Shown piece after piece: positions 46,411 through 56,662 of a stretch of DNA of 64,000 nt. The stretch's first letter is position 1, and each line of letters begins with the position of its first letter. The notes under the pieces were generated by a model. The model worked only from the letters and a program-made list of their open reading frames with translations, had not been told where the DNA came from and did no database searches. Location of the stretch: contig NZ_LR812090.1 in assembly GCF_903772925.1 (NCBI RefSeq), positions 3,021,497 to 3,085,496 on the forward strand. The letters run 5' to 3'. The DNA comes from Alteromonas macleodii (GTDB lineage: Bacteria > Pseudomonadota > Gammaproteobacteria > Enterobacterales > Alteromonadaceae). The translations under genes were made by a program, and so were the position numbers.

Positions 46411-47083
46411 CAAGCTTCTCCAATGTTAAACGAGCAGCTTCTTGTTCTGCTTTACGACGGCTATTGCCAGACGCCACTACTGCTTTTGGTAGACTTTCCA
46501 CCTTGCAGCTCACTTCGAATGTTTGTGCATGGTCTTTACCGGAAATAGACAGCACCTCGTACGTTGGCAGTGCCTGCTTGCGACCTTGCAGAAATTCCTG
46601 AAGACGTGTTTTACTATCTTTAGGGTGGGCATTAGGGTCGAGCTTGTTTATGCGAGTCTCCCACAAACGGTCGATAACGCCACGGACTTCGTCCATACCT
46701 GAGTCAAGATAGATAGCACCTAAGATAGCTTCAACTGCGTCAGCCAAAATCGAGCTTCTGCGGTGACCGCCACTTTTAAGCTCACCTGGCCCCAAGTTGA
46801 GTAGTTCACCCACGCTAGCTTCTTTAGCGAGTTCAGCCAACGTCTCGCCTTTAACCAATGTAGAGCGCATACGGGTAAGCTTGCCTTCAGGTACTGTTGG
46901 AAAACGCTTAAACAGTGTTTCTCCCACAATCATGCCTAAAATAGCGTCGCCCAGAAACTCCAAGCGCTCATTGTGCTGTTTGGCTGCACTGCGGTGAGTG
47001 AGCGCTTGTTCCAATAACGCCTCATTGGTAAATGTATAGCCTATCGCCTTATAAAGGCGACGATATTTATCAATTCCCTGCAT
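46397..47083 (-). CDS. rnc: Ribonuclease III
   Basis: Double-strand-specific endoribonuclease that processes rRNA precursors. The catalytic signature [12 protein letters not shown] has active-site residues E42 and D46. The C-terminal double-stranded RNA-binding domain is about 155-225. The 228 residues match E. coli (226). The start shares one base with the lepB stop, and the end overlaps era, so translation is coupled through the operon. Confidence 0.96.
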   Translation of the reverse strand: MQGIDKYRRLYKAIGYTFTNEALLEQALTHRSAAKQHNERLEFLGDAILGMIVGETLFKRFPTVPEGKLTRMRSTLVKGETLAELAKEASVGELLNLGPGELKSGGHRRSSILADAVEAILGAIYLDSGMDEVRGVIDRLWETRINKLDPNAHPKDSKTRLQEFLQGRKQALPTYEVLSISGKDHAQTFEVSCKVESLPKAVVASGNSRRKAEQEAARLTLEKLDDNT

Positions 47084-47985
47084 TAATGAATGCCACCTGC
47101 ACGCTCAAATCGAATACCTGTTGGAACCCACGTAGGAAGAAAGTCTGAAGGGCTTCGCTCAAACTCAAAAGAAATCCAAATTGCTACGGCTTTCCCAACC
47201 AAGTTTGCATCCGGGACAAAACCCCAGAAACGACTATCGCGGCTATTATCGCGATTATCGCCCAATACGAAATACTGACCTTCTGGAACTATCCACTCGT
47301 TACTTCGTGTTCCCGGCTGGGTGTAAAAGTTAACCGGTGAAATTTCACGAACGGGGTGGCGTAGAATATCATGCTCTACTGTACCAAGATCTTCGGTATA
47401 GCGCATAAGTTGCGCCATGTCTTGCACAAACTCGCCGCGCTCTTGGAACGTTAATGGCACTGCTTTTAATTTTGGACAATTGCTACCAGATTCACACTTA
47501 GGTTTGATGTAAACCTGCTTATTTTGATAAACCACGGTATCGCCCGGCAACCCAATTACGCGCTTGATGTAGTCGATTGACGGTTCTTCAGGGTATTTGA
47601 AAACCACCACATCGCCGCGTTCTGGCACACCCGTTTCAATCAACTTACTTCTGAAAACAGGGTCTTTTACGCCGTAAGCAAACTTCTCAACTAAAATGAA
47701 GTCACCAACCAATAACGTAGGCATCATTGAACCTGATGGAATCTGGAACGGCTCATATAAAAACGAGCGCAATACCAAAACGAAAGCAATAACAGGGAAT
47801 ATCTGTTGTGAGGTGTCAACCAAGTACGGCAGCTGAGGGTCTTCTCCATAGCCCGCACCTTCTGCAGTCGCTGCAGCTTGTAAACGCGCTTTTCGCTTCG
47901 GAGCAAACACCAGGCTATCCACTAGCCAGACTAATCCTGTTATTAAGGTGAGTGCCACCAAAATTAAGGAGAAATAATTTGCCAT
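47083..47985 (-). CDS. lepB: Signal peptidase I
   Basis: Inner-membrane serine protease that removes signal peptides, for instance from the exported proteins at 1.6-6.5 kb. It has two N-terminal spans (about 4-24 and 60-78), the nucleophile S86 in PSGSMMP, the general base K141 in YIKRVIGLPGD, and the GDNRDNSRDSR block near the C-terminus. It is slightly shorter (300) than E. coli LepB (324). One-base overlaps with lepA and rnc. Confidence 0.96.
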   Translation of the reverse strand: MANYFSLILVALTLITGLVWLVDSLVFAPKRKARLQAAATAEGAGYGEDPQLPYLVDTSQQIFPVIAFVLVLRSFLYEPFQIPSGSMMPTLLVGDFILVEKFAYGVKDPVFRSKLIETGVPERGDVVVFKYPEEPSIDYIKRVIGLPGDTVVYQNKQVYIKPKCESGSNCPKLKAVPLTFQERGEFVQDMAQLMRYTEDLGTVEHDILRHPVREISPVNFYTQPGTRSNEWIVPEGQYFVLGDNRDNSRDSRFWGFVPDANLVGKAVAIWISFEFERSPSDFLPTWVPTGIRFERAGGIH

Positions 47986-49781
47986 TATTTGCCCACCTTA
48001 AGTACTGCAAGGAACGCATCTTGTGGCAATTCAACATTACCCACTTGCTTCATTCGCTTTTTACCTTCTTTTTGCTTTTGAAGTAGCTTCTTCTTACGGC
48101 TTACGTCACCGCCGTAACATTTCGCGATTACGTTTTTGCGCAGCTGCTTCACCGTACTTCTTGCAACAATATGGTTACCAATAGCCGCCTGAATAGCGAT
48201 ATCGAACATCTGGCGTGGGATAAGCTCGCGAAGCTTCTCTACCAATTCACGACCACGACCCTGAGAGTTTTCTCTGTGAGTGATGACTGCAAGTGCATCC
48301 ACACGCTCACCATTAATCAGAATATCTACGCGCACCATATCTGAGCTTTGGAAACGCTTAAAGTTGTAGTCAAGAGACGCAAACCCACGGCTGGTAGATT
48401 TCAAACGGTCAAAGAAATCAAGCACTACTTCGGCCATCGGCAGCTCGTAAGTTACTGCTACTTGCTTGCCGTGGTATGTCATGTTGGTTTGCATACCGCG
48501 TTTTTCAACGCAAAGCGTAATTACGTTACCTAAGTATTCTTGAGGAACAAGAATGTTAGCTTCAACCATAGGCTCACGAATTTCTGCTATATCATTTACC
48601 GGCGGCAGTTTAGCGGGGCTATCTACGGTAAGCGTCTCGCCTTTGGTTGTTTCAACTTCGTAAATTACCGTAGGCGCTGTGGTAATAAGGCCAAGATCAT
48701 ATTCACGCTCTAAACGCTCTTGGATAATTTCCATGTGCAGCATGCCAAGGAAACCGATTCTAAAACCAAAGCCAAGCGCTGCTGAGCTTTCTGGCTCATA
48801 GAATAGTGAAGCGTCGTTCAGACTTAGTTTAGCAAGGGCATCGCGGAAGTCTTCGTAGTCATCTGAGCTTATTGGGAAAATACCGGCATAAACCTGAGGT
48901 TTAACCTTTTTAAAGCCTGGCAGCATAGCTTCAGCTGGCTCACGAGCCAAGGTTATGGTATCACCTACTGGTGCACCTTGAATGTCTTTAATACCGGCAA
49001 TGATAAAACCAACTTCACCGGCTCTCAATGTGCCTGTATCTAATGGCTTAGGCGTAAACACACCAATTTTATCTACTTGGTGAGTTTGTCCGTTAGACAT
49101 TATCTGGATTTTGTCTTTCTTGCTAAGCTGGCCTTCAACGATTCGTACTAATGAAACAACGCCTTGGTAGTTGTCGAACCACGAATCGATGATCAACGCT
49201 TTAAGTGGCGCTTCGCGGTCACCTTCTGGTGGTGGAATTTTATTTACGATGACTTCAAGTACATCTTCAATACCAATACCTGTTTTCGCTGAGCAGCGCA
49301 CAGCGTCAAGTGCATCAATACCGACAATGTCTTCAATTTCTTCTGCAACACGGTCTGGTTCAGCCTGCGGCAAGTCGATTTTGTTTAACACCGGCACCAC
49401 TTCCATGTCCATCTCGATAGCGGTGTAGCAGTTTGCTAGCGTCTGTGCTTCAACGCCCTGCCCGGCATCAACAACAAGTAGTGCACCTTCACAAGCTGCC
49501 AATGAACGAGAAACCTCGTAAGTGAAGTCAACGTGTCCTGGCGTATCAATGAAGTTTAGCTGATAGGTTTCACCATCGCGCGCTTCATAGTTCAGTGTCA
49601 CGCTTTGCGCTTTAATGGTAATACCGCGCTCTTTTTCCAGATCCATTGAGTCGAGAACCTGCTCGGCCATTTCGCGATCGGTTAGCCCTCCACAGTGCTG
49701 GATTAGACGGTCTGATAGCGTAGACTTACCGTGGTCAATGTGGGCGATAATACTGAAGTTACGAATGTGCGATTGTTGCAT
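47985..49781 (-). CDS. lepA: Elongation factor 4 (LepA)
   Basis: Ribosome-associated GTPase involved in initiation/30S assembly and translation under stress. Its 598 residues match E. coli LepA (599). G1 DHGKST, G3 DTPGH and G4 NKIDLP are visible, followed by EF-G-like domains and the LepA-specific basic C-terminal domain ending in [19 protein letters not shown]. It heads the lepA-lepB-rnc-era operon; 292 bases without evident features separate it from rseC. Confidence 0.97.
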   Translation of the reverse strand: MQQSHIRNFSIIAHIDHGKSTLSDRLIQHCGGLTDREMAEQVLDSMDLEKERGITIKAQSVTLNYEARDGETYQLNFIDTPGHVDFTYEVSRSLAACEGALLVVDAGQGVEAQTLANCYTAIEMDMEVVPVLNKIDLPQAEPDRVAEEIEDIVGIDALDAVRCSAKTGIGIEDVLEVIVNKIPPPEGDREAPLKALIIDSWFDNYQGVVSLVRIVEGQLSKKDKIQIMSNGQTHQVDKIGVFTPKPLDTGTLRAGEVGFIIAGIKDIQGAPVGDTITLAREPAEAMLPGFKKVKPQVYAGIFPISSDDYEDFRDALAKLSLNDASLFYEPESSAALGFGFRIGFLGMLHMEIIQERLEREYDLGLITTAPTVIYEVETTKGETLTVDSPAKLPPVNDIAEIREPMVEANILVPQEYLGNVITLCVEKRGMQTNMTYHGKQVAVTYELPMAEVVLDFFDRLKSTSRGFASLDYNFKRFQSSDMVRVDILINGERVDALAVITHRENSQGRGRELVEKLRELIPRQMFDIAIQAAIGNHIVARSTVKQLRKNVIAKCYGGDVSRKKKLLQKQKEGKKRMKQVGNVELPQDAFLAVLKVGK

Positions 49782-50073
49782 AATGCTGGAAATTACCTGC
49801 AGAAAAATTCATTAAACAAAAAATGCTGCTTGCCTTGGGTTCAGGCTTACACGCAGCGCGAGCGGATTTTACCCATTTCTAGCACGAAAAGCGAATTGGC
49901 ATGGCGGAAATTTTAATACAAATAGAACGCAAAGCGCATAAAAGTGGCAACTTGGCGTGACTTTGCTCTCTTGCCCAGAAGCTTAAAACACGTGAAGCTC
50001 TGCTAATTTGGGCCTCTACAGATTAAATGAATACATCAAAAAGACAAAACCCACTTATAGGCAAGCACTTCAC

Positions 50074-50523
50074 TCAATTCAGGCCTTGCTGGCCTAGTAA
50101 AACAGGTTGATATTTCGTGCGCTCAACTCGATGTAACTTATAAGCAATAAGCTTATAAGTTATGAAAGTAACCAAAGCACTCGGTCCCAGAGCCCACAAT
50201 TCATGACTAAAACCTGTTGAGCTAAGCAGTGATATAAAAACTGAATACGCGCCAATAAAAGCAATAAGCGGTAGCAAATATAAGAAAGCCGAAGCGCTTA
50301 GAATACCCGCTTCGGGTATACCCACAGTCACCTGCTGACCCACTTGAACAGGCATAGGCGTGCGTAAGGTCAATTGCTGGGTTTTAGGTGCAATTGCACG
50401 GGAGATGACACCGGTGCCACAATCACTTTGGGCCTGGCATGCATTACAGGTGGATTTAATGGCCGCTTCAACTGTTACCGTATCACCATCTACGGCAACT
50501 ACAGTGGCGGTTTCTTTAATCAT
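50074..50523 (-). CDS. rseC: SoxR-reducing / sigma-E regulatory protein RseC
   Basis: A 149-residue inner-membrane protein with an N-terminal cytoplasmic Cys cluster (C26, C29, C35; CNACQAQSDCG) and two membrane spans (about 75-95 and 102-124). It is last in the rpoE-rseABC operon; homologues influence sigma-E and help reduce SoxR. The cluster suggests a metal or redox centre. Confidence 0.92.
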   Translation of the reverse strand: MIKETATVVAVDGDTVTVEAAIKSTCNACQAQSDCGTGVISRAIAPKTQQLTLRTPMPVQVGQQVTVGIPEAGILSASAFLYLLPLIAFIGAYSVFISLLSSTGFSHELWALGPSALVTFITYKLIAYKLHRVERTKYQPVLLGQQGLN

Positions 50524-50567
50524 ACTTGTCTTTTTACCGTGTTTTAGTACTGATTAACCTTAGCTCT

Positions 50568-51737
50568 CTATTGCCCTTTATTAGCAACAGGTCGTAAAGA
50601 CGTAGCAATAGCATTAGCAGTCTGCAGTGGAATCTCCCCCACTACCGTCACTTGGGCCTTCCCGTCGGTTAGCGTTAAAAAGGTGCTAACTTCGTTTCGT
50701 AACGCAAGGGTTTCGCCGAGCGCATCTTTGGCTGGCTGAACATAAACAGATACGTCCACTAGACCATCCGAAAAAAGTTTATATTCTACGACCTGCCCTG
50801 TTAATGCTAAGCGTCTTGTATCTTGCTTTATTTCTCGCATTCCCGCTGGCAAATATGTGACATCCCACTTATGTGCTCGACTTGGCGTATTACTCAAAGC
50901 CATAGGCGCTGGTAAAGATGCTGAGTTTATTCGCGAAAAGTATTCCGAAGGTTCAGGCGATATGGCAAAAGCGGTAACTTGAATTTGCTCTAACAATGCC
51001 CCTTGCAAATCAAGCATATTCAGCTTTAGCAACATGCCAGAGGACTCATCGAGCCACAGTTGATAGCCGAACCGTGTGTTATCTCGACTAACTATACGAA
51101 TTTGCTGTGCCGAACGTCCTGCTACTCGCGCTCGACCCACGGCGACAAACTCATAGGCTGAACTGAGTTGTTCTGGGTGGTAAAGCAATGCACTAGGAAT
51201 TGGACCATTTATATGCTTTGACCGTAAGCTGTAAGGTTGAACGTCTGGTTCAAATACGCTCACTACATCATTAACGCGAATAAGCTCGCGACCGGGCCCA
51301 TTTTGAAGGTTTAATTGCTCTAGTTCAGAACCATCCTCCATTATTCCATGACGCCACAGGTAAGGAACCGTTTCCTTTCCTGCGACAGTTTGCACAAAAG
51401 ACACTTGAAAATTGGCGTTGGTTATAATGTTTTGAAGTTCGGCCAGCCACTGATTCGCTGACTGAAGCTGTGGCGTACGTGAAGTAGATGTGTTTTCCTC
51501 ATTACGACTTTCTTCAGCTTCTATTTGAAAGCCATCTTCCTTTCCAGCACCTTCCTCTTTTGGAGCGTTTGTGCCATTACCAGCGTTATCTTCTGATTTA
51601 GCATCAATATCGCTATTCGCTTGAACTTTTGCACCAGAAGAAATCGCCACTTCGCTGGGTGCCGTTGCATGAGAAAACGTGGGATTGATAGCCCCGCCCG
51701 AAATGAAAAGAAGTGCAAGGATAGAACTACAGCGCAT
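50568..51737 (-). CDS. rseB: Sigma-E regulatory protein RseB (MucB)
   Basis: Periplasmic sensor that binds RseA and shields it from DegS until it senses lipopolysaccharide intermediates. The signal peptide starts at the ATG at 51737 (AAGGCGGG just upstream); the frame runs 25 codons further with no similarity. An unusual low-complexity, acidic Asn/Glu/Ser-rich insertion (about 35-90) separates the signal peptide from the MucB/RseB N-terminal lipid-binding domain. The C-terminal domain follows at about 275-385. At 389 residues it is longer than E. coli RseB (318), mostly because of that insertion. Confidence 0.9.
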   Translation of the reverse strand: MRCSSILALLFISGGAINPTFSHATAPSEVAISSGAKVQANSDIDAKSEDNAGNGTNAPKEEGAGKEDGFQIEAEESRNEENTSTSRTPQLQSANQWLAELQNIITNANFQVSFVQTVAGKETVPYLWRHGIMEDGSELEQLNLQNGPGRELIRVNDVVSVFEPDVQPYSLRSKHINGPIPSALLYHPEQLSSAYEFVAVGRARVAGRSAQQIRIVSRDNTRFGYQLWLDESSGMLLKLNMLDLQGALLEQIQVTAFAISPEPSEYFSRINSASLPAPMALSNTPSRAHKWDVTYLPAGMREIKQDTRRLALTGQVVEYKLFSDGLVDVSVYVQPAKDALGETLALRNEVSTFLTLTDGKAQVTVVGEIPLQTANAIATSLRPVANKGQ

Positions 51738-51757
51738 TATTCCCGCCTTAAAACAAA

Positions 51758-51782
51758 CATACCAGCAGTATATGCTGGTATG
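51758..51782. other. Hairpin between rseA and rseB
   Basis: Ten-base perfect stem (cataccagca 51758-51767 / tgctggtatg 51773-51782) with a five-base loop, 20 bases upstream of the rseB ATG and close to its ribosome site. It could lower or time rseB expression relative to rseA, or protect an mRNA end. Confidence 0.55.
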
Positions 51783-51861
51783 GTTAAAATATGAAATGCA
51801 TCTTAACCGCACTTAAGTGCGAACACACATTTCAACTCATTTTTAATAGCTCAACGATAAT

Positions 51862-52440
51862 CTATGGGCGCTCTGGTCCGCTTGTCTCGCTTTCACTTTC
51901 TTCTTGCGCTTGCTTGAGTTTTATTTGCTGTTCGTGGTCGGCAATCAGCGCATTTATTTTGCGCTTTTTCTCAAGCATTTCATTCATATCGTTACGCGGT
52001 AAAGTTCGGGTCTGCTCCAAACTCACTGGAGACAATCCGCCTTGAGGCGCAATTGTTGGCGCTGTCATAAATGGCTCGGTTGGCGCTTCTTGATTGGTGT
52101 ATTGCACACCAAAAATAACTGCCACCGCCACAGACGCTGCCACCGCAAACTGACCTGACTGCTTCGCAAAAGGAACGACACTGCCAATTAATGGAATTGA
52201 CTGCCAACGCGAGCGTTTAGGTGCGACTATCGCCGGTTCATTTTCAAGCGCAGCTGCTACGCTTGCTGTGATATCCAACTGAGGGGCTACGCTTGCCTCT
52301 TTTCGCATTGCACCGCGATACACGTGGTAACGTTGCCATTTGGCTTGAAGCGCTTCATCTTGCTTAATAGCGTCGATGATTTCATTGCCTTCTATCTCAC
52401 CATCCATGAATGCGGACAATTTTTCTTGCTGTTGCGTCAT
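51862..52440 (-). CDS. rseA: Anti-sigma-E factor RseA
   Basis: Inner-membrane anti-sigma factor that captures RpoE at the membrane and is destroyed by DegS/RseP during envelope stress. The N-terminal cytoplasmic sigma-binding domain begins with QEKLSAFMDGE. The membrane span is about 97-115. The periplasmic tail is short and ends in a Gln/Glu/Lys-rich helix. The 192 residues are close to E. coli (216). It is followed by a hairpin and rseB. Confidence 0.94.
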   Translation of the reverse strand: MTQQQEKLSAFMDGEIEGNEIIDAIKQDEALQAKWQRYHVYRGAMRKEASVAPQLDITASVAAALENEPAIVAPKRSRWQSIPLIGSVVPFAKQSGQFAVAASVAVAVIFGVQYTNQEAPTEPFMTAPTIAPQGGLSPVSLEQTRTLPRNDMNEMLEKKRKINALIADHEQQIKLKQAQEESESETSGPERP

Positions 52441-52539
52441 ATATTCATTTCCAGATCAAAGTGATCATTAACTACCCTAACACAGCTGTTAGTCATCGTG
52501 GAAAAAAGAAAGTTCATCTTTTTTTGATTTTATTTCTTT

Positions 52540-53118
52540 TTAATTTTCTAACAACGGTTGAATAACTTTATCAATCGCCTCTCGAGCCCTAAAAATACGG
52601 GACCTTACCGTACCAACAGGACAAGACATTACGTTGGCGATTTCTTCATAGCTCAACCCTTCAATTTCACGTAATGTAATTGCCATTCGCAAATCGTCTG
52701 GTAGCTTTTCAACCACCTTGAAGAGGGTTTCTTCGATTTCCTCAGATAGCAGGCTTCGCTCAGGAGTGGATTGCTCTTTTAAAGCGTCACTTCCTTCGTA
52801 AAAATCCGCTTCATCGGCATCTACATCGCTTGCAGGTGGTTTGCGACCTTGAGATACAAGATAGTTCTTGGCACTGTTCACCGCAATGCGATAAAGCCAA
52901 GTATAAAATGCACTGTCGCCACGAAAATTAGGCAAGGCGCGGTATGCTTTAATAAACGCTTCTTGCGTTACATCAGCTACGTCACCGGTATTTTTCACAT
53001 AGCGAGAAACGAGATGCATTACTTTGTGTTGATAACGAGTTACCAACAAGTTGAACGCATTTTTATCGCCACGCTGTACTTTTTCGACCAGTTGTTGGTC
53101 GGTTATCTGCTCGCTCAT
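52540..53118 (-). CDS. rpoE: Envelope-stress sigma factor RpoE (sigma-E)
   Basis: ECF sigma factor closely similar to E. coli RpoE across its full length: MSEQ-TDQQLVEKVQ start, YQHKVMHLVSRYV, DVTQEAFIKAYRAL (region 2), and GLSYEEIA...CPVGTVRSRIFRAREAID (region 4). The start at 53118 is aligned with E. coli; an ATG three codons upstream (53127) sits only two bases from GGGAG. An RpoE-type promoter lies upstream, so it is autoregulated. It is divergent from nadB, as in E. coli. Confidence 0.97.
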   Translation of the reverse strand: MSEQITDQQLVEKVQRGDKNAFNLLVTRYQHKVMHLVSRYVKNTGDVADVTQEAFIKAYRALPNFRGDSAFYTWLYRIAVNSAKNYLVSQGRKPPASDVDADEADFYEGSDALKEQSTPERSLLSEEIEETLFKVVEKLPDDLRMAITLREIEGLSYEEIANVMSCPVGTVRSRIFRAREAIDKVIQPLLEN

Positions 53119-53169
53119 TCGAGCCATTACTCCCTACTTCAACTACACAATAGCTCTAACAAGCATGTG

Positions 53170-53197
53170 TATAGACGCGCTCTTTTTACAAAAGTTC
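53170..53197 (-). promoter_or_regulatory. Sigma-E autoregulatory promoter of rpoE
   Basis: Minus strand: GAACTT (53197-53192), 16-base spacer, TCTATA (53175-53170). The -35 is perfect for the RpoE consensus GGAACTT core, and the -10 has TCT plus one change from TCTGA. The position matches the known self-activated promoter of E. coli rpoE. Confidence 0.78.
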
Positions 53198-53315
53198 TGT
53201 AAAAGCATTAAATTTTTTAAAAAATGCTTAGGTCAGCAGACAAGAATGATTGTGTTTTGCTACTCATCCTTTAGACTTGCCGGACCTTTGCTCGTTTGAA
53301 TTGATATAAAAATAC

Positions 53316-55001
53316 ATGAAATCTGCATCGTCTTCACTAACTTCCACTTCAAATGCAATAGAACACCGTTGTGATGTATTGATTATTGGTAGTGGCGCGG
53401 CGGGATTAAGCTTGGCTCTTAAGCTCGCCGACCATTGCCAGGTTATTGTACTAAGTAAAAGTGATCGCAATGAAGGCTCTACCCGCTATGCACAAGGTGG
53501 TATAGCTGCCGTATTCGATGAACAAGACTCCATAGATGCTCACGTAACAGATACGTTAGCAGCAGGCGCAGGACTTTGTGAAGAGCCTGCCGTGAGGTTT
53601 ACTGCGGAGCGAGCAAAGGCATGCCTTGAATGGCTTATCGGTTACGGCGTACCCTTTGATACAGAAAAAAGCGAATCTGGCGAGGAACGCTTTCACCTTA
53701 CCCGCGAGGGTGGGCACAGCCATCGCCGTATTCTTCATGCCGCTGACGCCACAGGTGAGGCACTTCAGATTACATTAAATGACGCGGTATCGACACATCC
53801 GAATATCCACGTTTTCGAGCGCTACAATGCTATTGACCTTATTCCTTCAAAAGAAGAGAAAAAAAGTGTTGTAGGTGCCTACGTTTGGAATAGACAACAA
53901 GAACACGTGGAAGTCATACGCGCGCCTTTCGTAGCGTTGGCCACTGGCGGTGGCAGCAAAGTCTATCAATATACATCTAACCCTGATGTATCAAGCGGTG
54001 ACGGAATTGCTATGGCATGGCGCGCAGGCTGCCGTGTAGCGAATATGGAGTTTAACCAATTCCACCCTACCTGTTTATTCCACCCGCAGGCACGTAATTT
54101 CTTAATTACTGAAGCACTACGCGGTGAAGGAGCAAACCTCTGCCACGCTGATGGCACCCGCTTTATGCACAAATTTGACGAACGAGGCGATTTGGCGCCT
54201 CGTGACGTAGTAGCCCGGGCTATTGACTATGAAATGAAGCGTTTAGGTGCTGACTGTATGTATTTAGATATTAGTCACAAGCCTGCTGATTTTATCGTTA
54301 AGCACTTCCCTAATATTTATCGCAAGTGCCGCTCTCTTGGTATAGATATTACCCGCGAGCCTATTCCAGTAGTACCGGCTGCGCATTATAGCTGTGGCGG
54401 GGTAATGACAGACTTTAATGCTAAGACCGATTTAAATAATGTCTACGCAATTGGCGAAGTTGCCTACACAGGTCTACACGGTGCTAACCGTATGGCTTCT
54501 AATTCTCTACTTGAATGCGTGGTGTTCGCCAGCGCCGCTGCAGACGATATAATTAAAAACCTTCACAGTGCAGAATGTGAAGAGGCTATAGCGCCGTGGG
54601 ATGAAAGCCAGGTATCAAACTCAGATGAAGAAGTTATCATTCAACATAACTGGCACGAACTTAGACTATTCATGTGGGACTACGTAGGTATTGTACGCAC
54701 TGACAAGCGCCTTGAACGGGCCATGCGCCGTATCAAACTGTTAGAGCAAGAAATTACTGAGTATTACTCACACTTCAGAGTAAGTAATAACCTGCTAGAG
54801 CTTCGAAACCTCGTTACGGTTGCAGAACTCATTGTGCGATGCGCGATGGAACGAAAAGAAAGCAGAGGGCTACATTTCAACTTGGACCATCCTGAACAAT
54901 TGGACAATCCAGCCCCCACAATTCTTACACCAAGAAAGCAATTGTCGGGTTCTGACGTAGGTTTATTAATAACCCAAGACAGCTTTTCTAGCGCCGACTA
55001 A
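53316..55001 (+). CDS. nadB: L-aspartate oxidase
   Basis: FAD enzyme that oxidises aspartate to iminoaspartate, the first step of NAD synthesis. FAD-binding [11 protein letters not shown] at the N-terminus, [12 protein letters not shown], the active-site [13 protein letters not shown] block (here [13 protein letters not shown]) and the C-terminal helical domain are all present. The 561 residues are somewhat longer than E. coli NadB (540). It pairs functionally with nadE at 59.1 kb. Confidence 0.96.
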   Translation: MKSASSSLTSTSNAIEHRCDVLIIGSGAAGLSLALKLADHCQVIVLSKSDRNEGSTRYAQGGIAAVFDEQDSIDAHVTDTLAAGAGLCEEPAVRFTAERAKACLEWLIGYGVPFDTEKSESGEERFHLTREGGHSHRRILHAADATGEALQITLNDAVSTHPNIHVFERYNAIDLIPSKEEKKSVVGAYVWNRQQEHVEVIRAPFVALATGGGSKVYQYTSNPDVSSGDGIAMAWRAGCRVANMEFNQFHPTCLFHPQARNFLITEALRGEGANLCHADGTRFMHKFDERGDLAPRDVVARAIDYEMKRLGADCMYLDISHKPADFIVKHFPNIYRKCRSLGIDITREPIPVVPAAHYSCGGVMTDFNAKTDLNNVYAIGEVAYTGLHGANRMASNSLLECVVFASAAADDIIKNLHSAECEEAIAPWDESQVSNSDEEVIIQHNWHELRLFMWDYVGIVRTDKRLERAMRRIKLLEQEITEYYSHFRVSNNLLELRNLVTVAELIVRCAMERKESRGLHFNLDHPEQLDNPAPTILTPRKQLSGSDVGLLITQDSFSSAD

Positions 55002-55141
55002 AACATAGCGATATACGCTTGCTATGTAGGGCTAATTTAAGGTTTACGTTCAAATTAAAAACGCCAGCTAGTGCGAACGGATGCTTTAAGAATACAGCAC
55101 TTGCAAGCAAACAGTGCTATTTATAAACGCCCAAACAAAAA

Positions 55142-55165
55142 AGAGAGCATACTTGTATGCTCTCT
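55142..55165 (-). terminator. Terminator of the MaoC-like gene
   Basis: Ten-base perfect stem agagagcata / tatgctctct (55142-55151, 55156-55165), loop cttg. On the minus strand it is followed by a T-rich run. It lies about 75 bases after the MaoC-like stop. Confidence 0.75.
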
Positions 55166-55239
55166 CAATCACTCTTTCAGATGCCTTTTCTCAACCCTGG
55201 ATTCAATTCAGGGCTATCTTCTTTTAAAGCTTTTTTTGA

Positions 55240-56118
55240 TTAAATACCACACTGATTAAACGCCACGCTCGCTGATAAATGTACAAGGCTATCGTCACTA
55301 TCGGTTACGTCTAACAGCGCACTAGTATCCGTTTTACAGTGTTGCTGAATATGAATGTTATTAGGCAAGAAAACTGGCTTTTTAAAGCGACAATTTACTT
55401 CTTTCACGGTTATAGATTGACTGTTCTCTTGGTGACTTACAAACGCTGACACCGCACAAGATAAGGTCCACATCCCATGTGCTATGGGCTGTTTGAACCC
55501 AAAGGCTTTGGCGGATATAGCAGACAAGTGAATAGGGTTATAGTCGCCAGAAAGCTTAGCGTAGCGTCGTCCGGTATTTGCCGATGCATTAATGTCAGCA
55601 ATTAGCGCTCTATCTTCAAGGCTACATTCGTCACTTAGGTCGGTTTTTGGGCCAAGCGGTGCAACATGTACGGCTTTAACTTTCACCAAATAGCTACTTA
55701 TGGCCCTATAGACCAGATTCCCCGACTGAAGTGCTTCTAGCATAACGTCCACTTCCCACCCGCGGCTATGGGGTCTCACGTCGTGAAAGCGCACTCGACA
55801 TTCAAATGGCTCGCTTAAATCACAATGCTCTAGCACAAACACTTTGTTCGCAGCGTGAATCAAACCGAGTAAAGGAAATGGGCTTTGTTTGTCTAGCAAG
55901 CACTGCATCTGTAACGGCAACGAAAGCATTTGCAAATAAAGAGGATGAGCATGCTCATTCGCCGGCCAATCAACTTCTTGACAAAAAGAAGCATAGTGCA
56001 CGTTATCGACATTGAGCGTTTTTGTGTATATGCGCTGCGGCAACGTAGGCGGCTTAAACTGCATAAGTTGCCTGGCGTCAACGCGTTTGAATAACGCTTT
56101 AGTATACTCACGAAACAT
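55240..56118 (-). CDS. MaoC-like (hot-dog fold) dehydratase family protein
   Basis: A 292-residue protein whose C-terminal half carries the MaoC/hydratase-2 signature: YAKLSGDYNPIHLSAISAKAFGF, with the catalytic-type D and H separated by the usual spacing (broken here at residue 20), then AHGMW. The N-terminal half looks like a degenerate second hot-dog domain, as in two-domain acyl dehydratases. It probably acts on an acyl-CoA or acyl-ACP; the substrate is unknown. It lies 13 bases after ygfX, so it may be cotranscribed with sdhE-ygfX. Confidence 0.82.
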   Translation of the reverse strand: MFREYTKALFKRVDARQLMQFKPPTLPQRIYTKTLNVDNVHYASFCQEVDWPANEHAHPLYLQMLSLPLQMQCLLDKQSPFPLLGLIHAANKVFVLEHCDLSEPFECRVRFHDVRPHSRGWEVDVMLEALQSGNLVYRAISSYLVKVKAVHVAPLGPKTDLSDECSLEDRALIADINASANTGRRYAKLSGDYNPIHLSAISAKAFGFKQPIAHGMWTLSCAVSAFVSHQENSQSITVKEVNCRFKKPVFLPNNIHIQQHCKTDTSALLDVTDSDDSLVHLSASVAFNQCGI

Positions 56119-56131
56119 CTGTTAAATTCCT

Positions 56132-56662
56132 TTAGGGCGTCGCTTTTCTTGCGAAGATAATGGCTCTTGCCAACCTGCGGTAGTCTGCCTCGCAGCACTC
56201 ACCTTTTAAGACCCACGTCAAATGGTTATGACCTTTTTCGAACCAATGCCGTTTATGGCGCAACACGTTAATGCACATTCCCCAAGTAAATAACTGGGAA
56301 GACTGATGAATCTTCATCGATGTGCCATCGGATAAAGCATCGGTTAACACACTGGGCATGGTCGTGCTTGATGGTTCTAAAAGAAGCGCACTATCGTCAA
56401 TAGCGCGAATAATACCATCGCTGGTCAAAGAGAGTGCATATTGAGTAGTAGAAATATTGTTACTAAACGCGTCATAAAGACGCCAGACTATCATTAACGT
56501 AGCCACGGCAACTATGCACACTAATTCCGCGGTGAAGCCCAGCCAAGACCATAGGTATTGAGGAAGGCTGCATAGTGCTGCCATAAGGCAAACGGCCACG
56601 CATAATTCCCCAAATACTTTTCTAAATCTATTGTGCTTTATGCTAACTCTATACTTTGACAC
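56132..56662 (-). CDS. ygfX: YgfX (CptA-like) membrane protein
   Basis: A 176-residue inner-membrane protein with two adjacent spans near the N-terminus (about 17-37 and 40-58) and a cytoplasmic domain. The overlap with sdhE and the topology match YgfX, the partner of SdhE (YgfY) that has been described both as a cell-division-inhibiting toxin and as a membrane factor. It is longer than E. coli YgfX (135). It overlaps the sdhE end by 14 bases. Confidence 0.8.
   Translation of the reverse strand: MSKYRVSIKHNRFRKVFGELCVAVCLMAALCSLPQYLWSWLGFTAELVCIVAVATLMIVWRLYDAFSNNISTTQYALSLTSDGIIRAIDDSALLLEPSSTTMPSVLTDALSDGTSMKIHQSSQLFTWGMCINVLRHKRHWFEKGHNHLTWVLKGECCEADYRRLARAIIFARKATP

Noticed and set aside
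51738..51812. N-terminal extension of rseB
   Set aside because: The signal peptide begins at 51737 with AAGGCGGG just upstream; the extension contains the intergenic hairpin.
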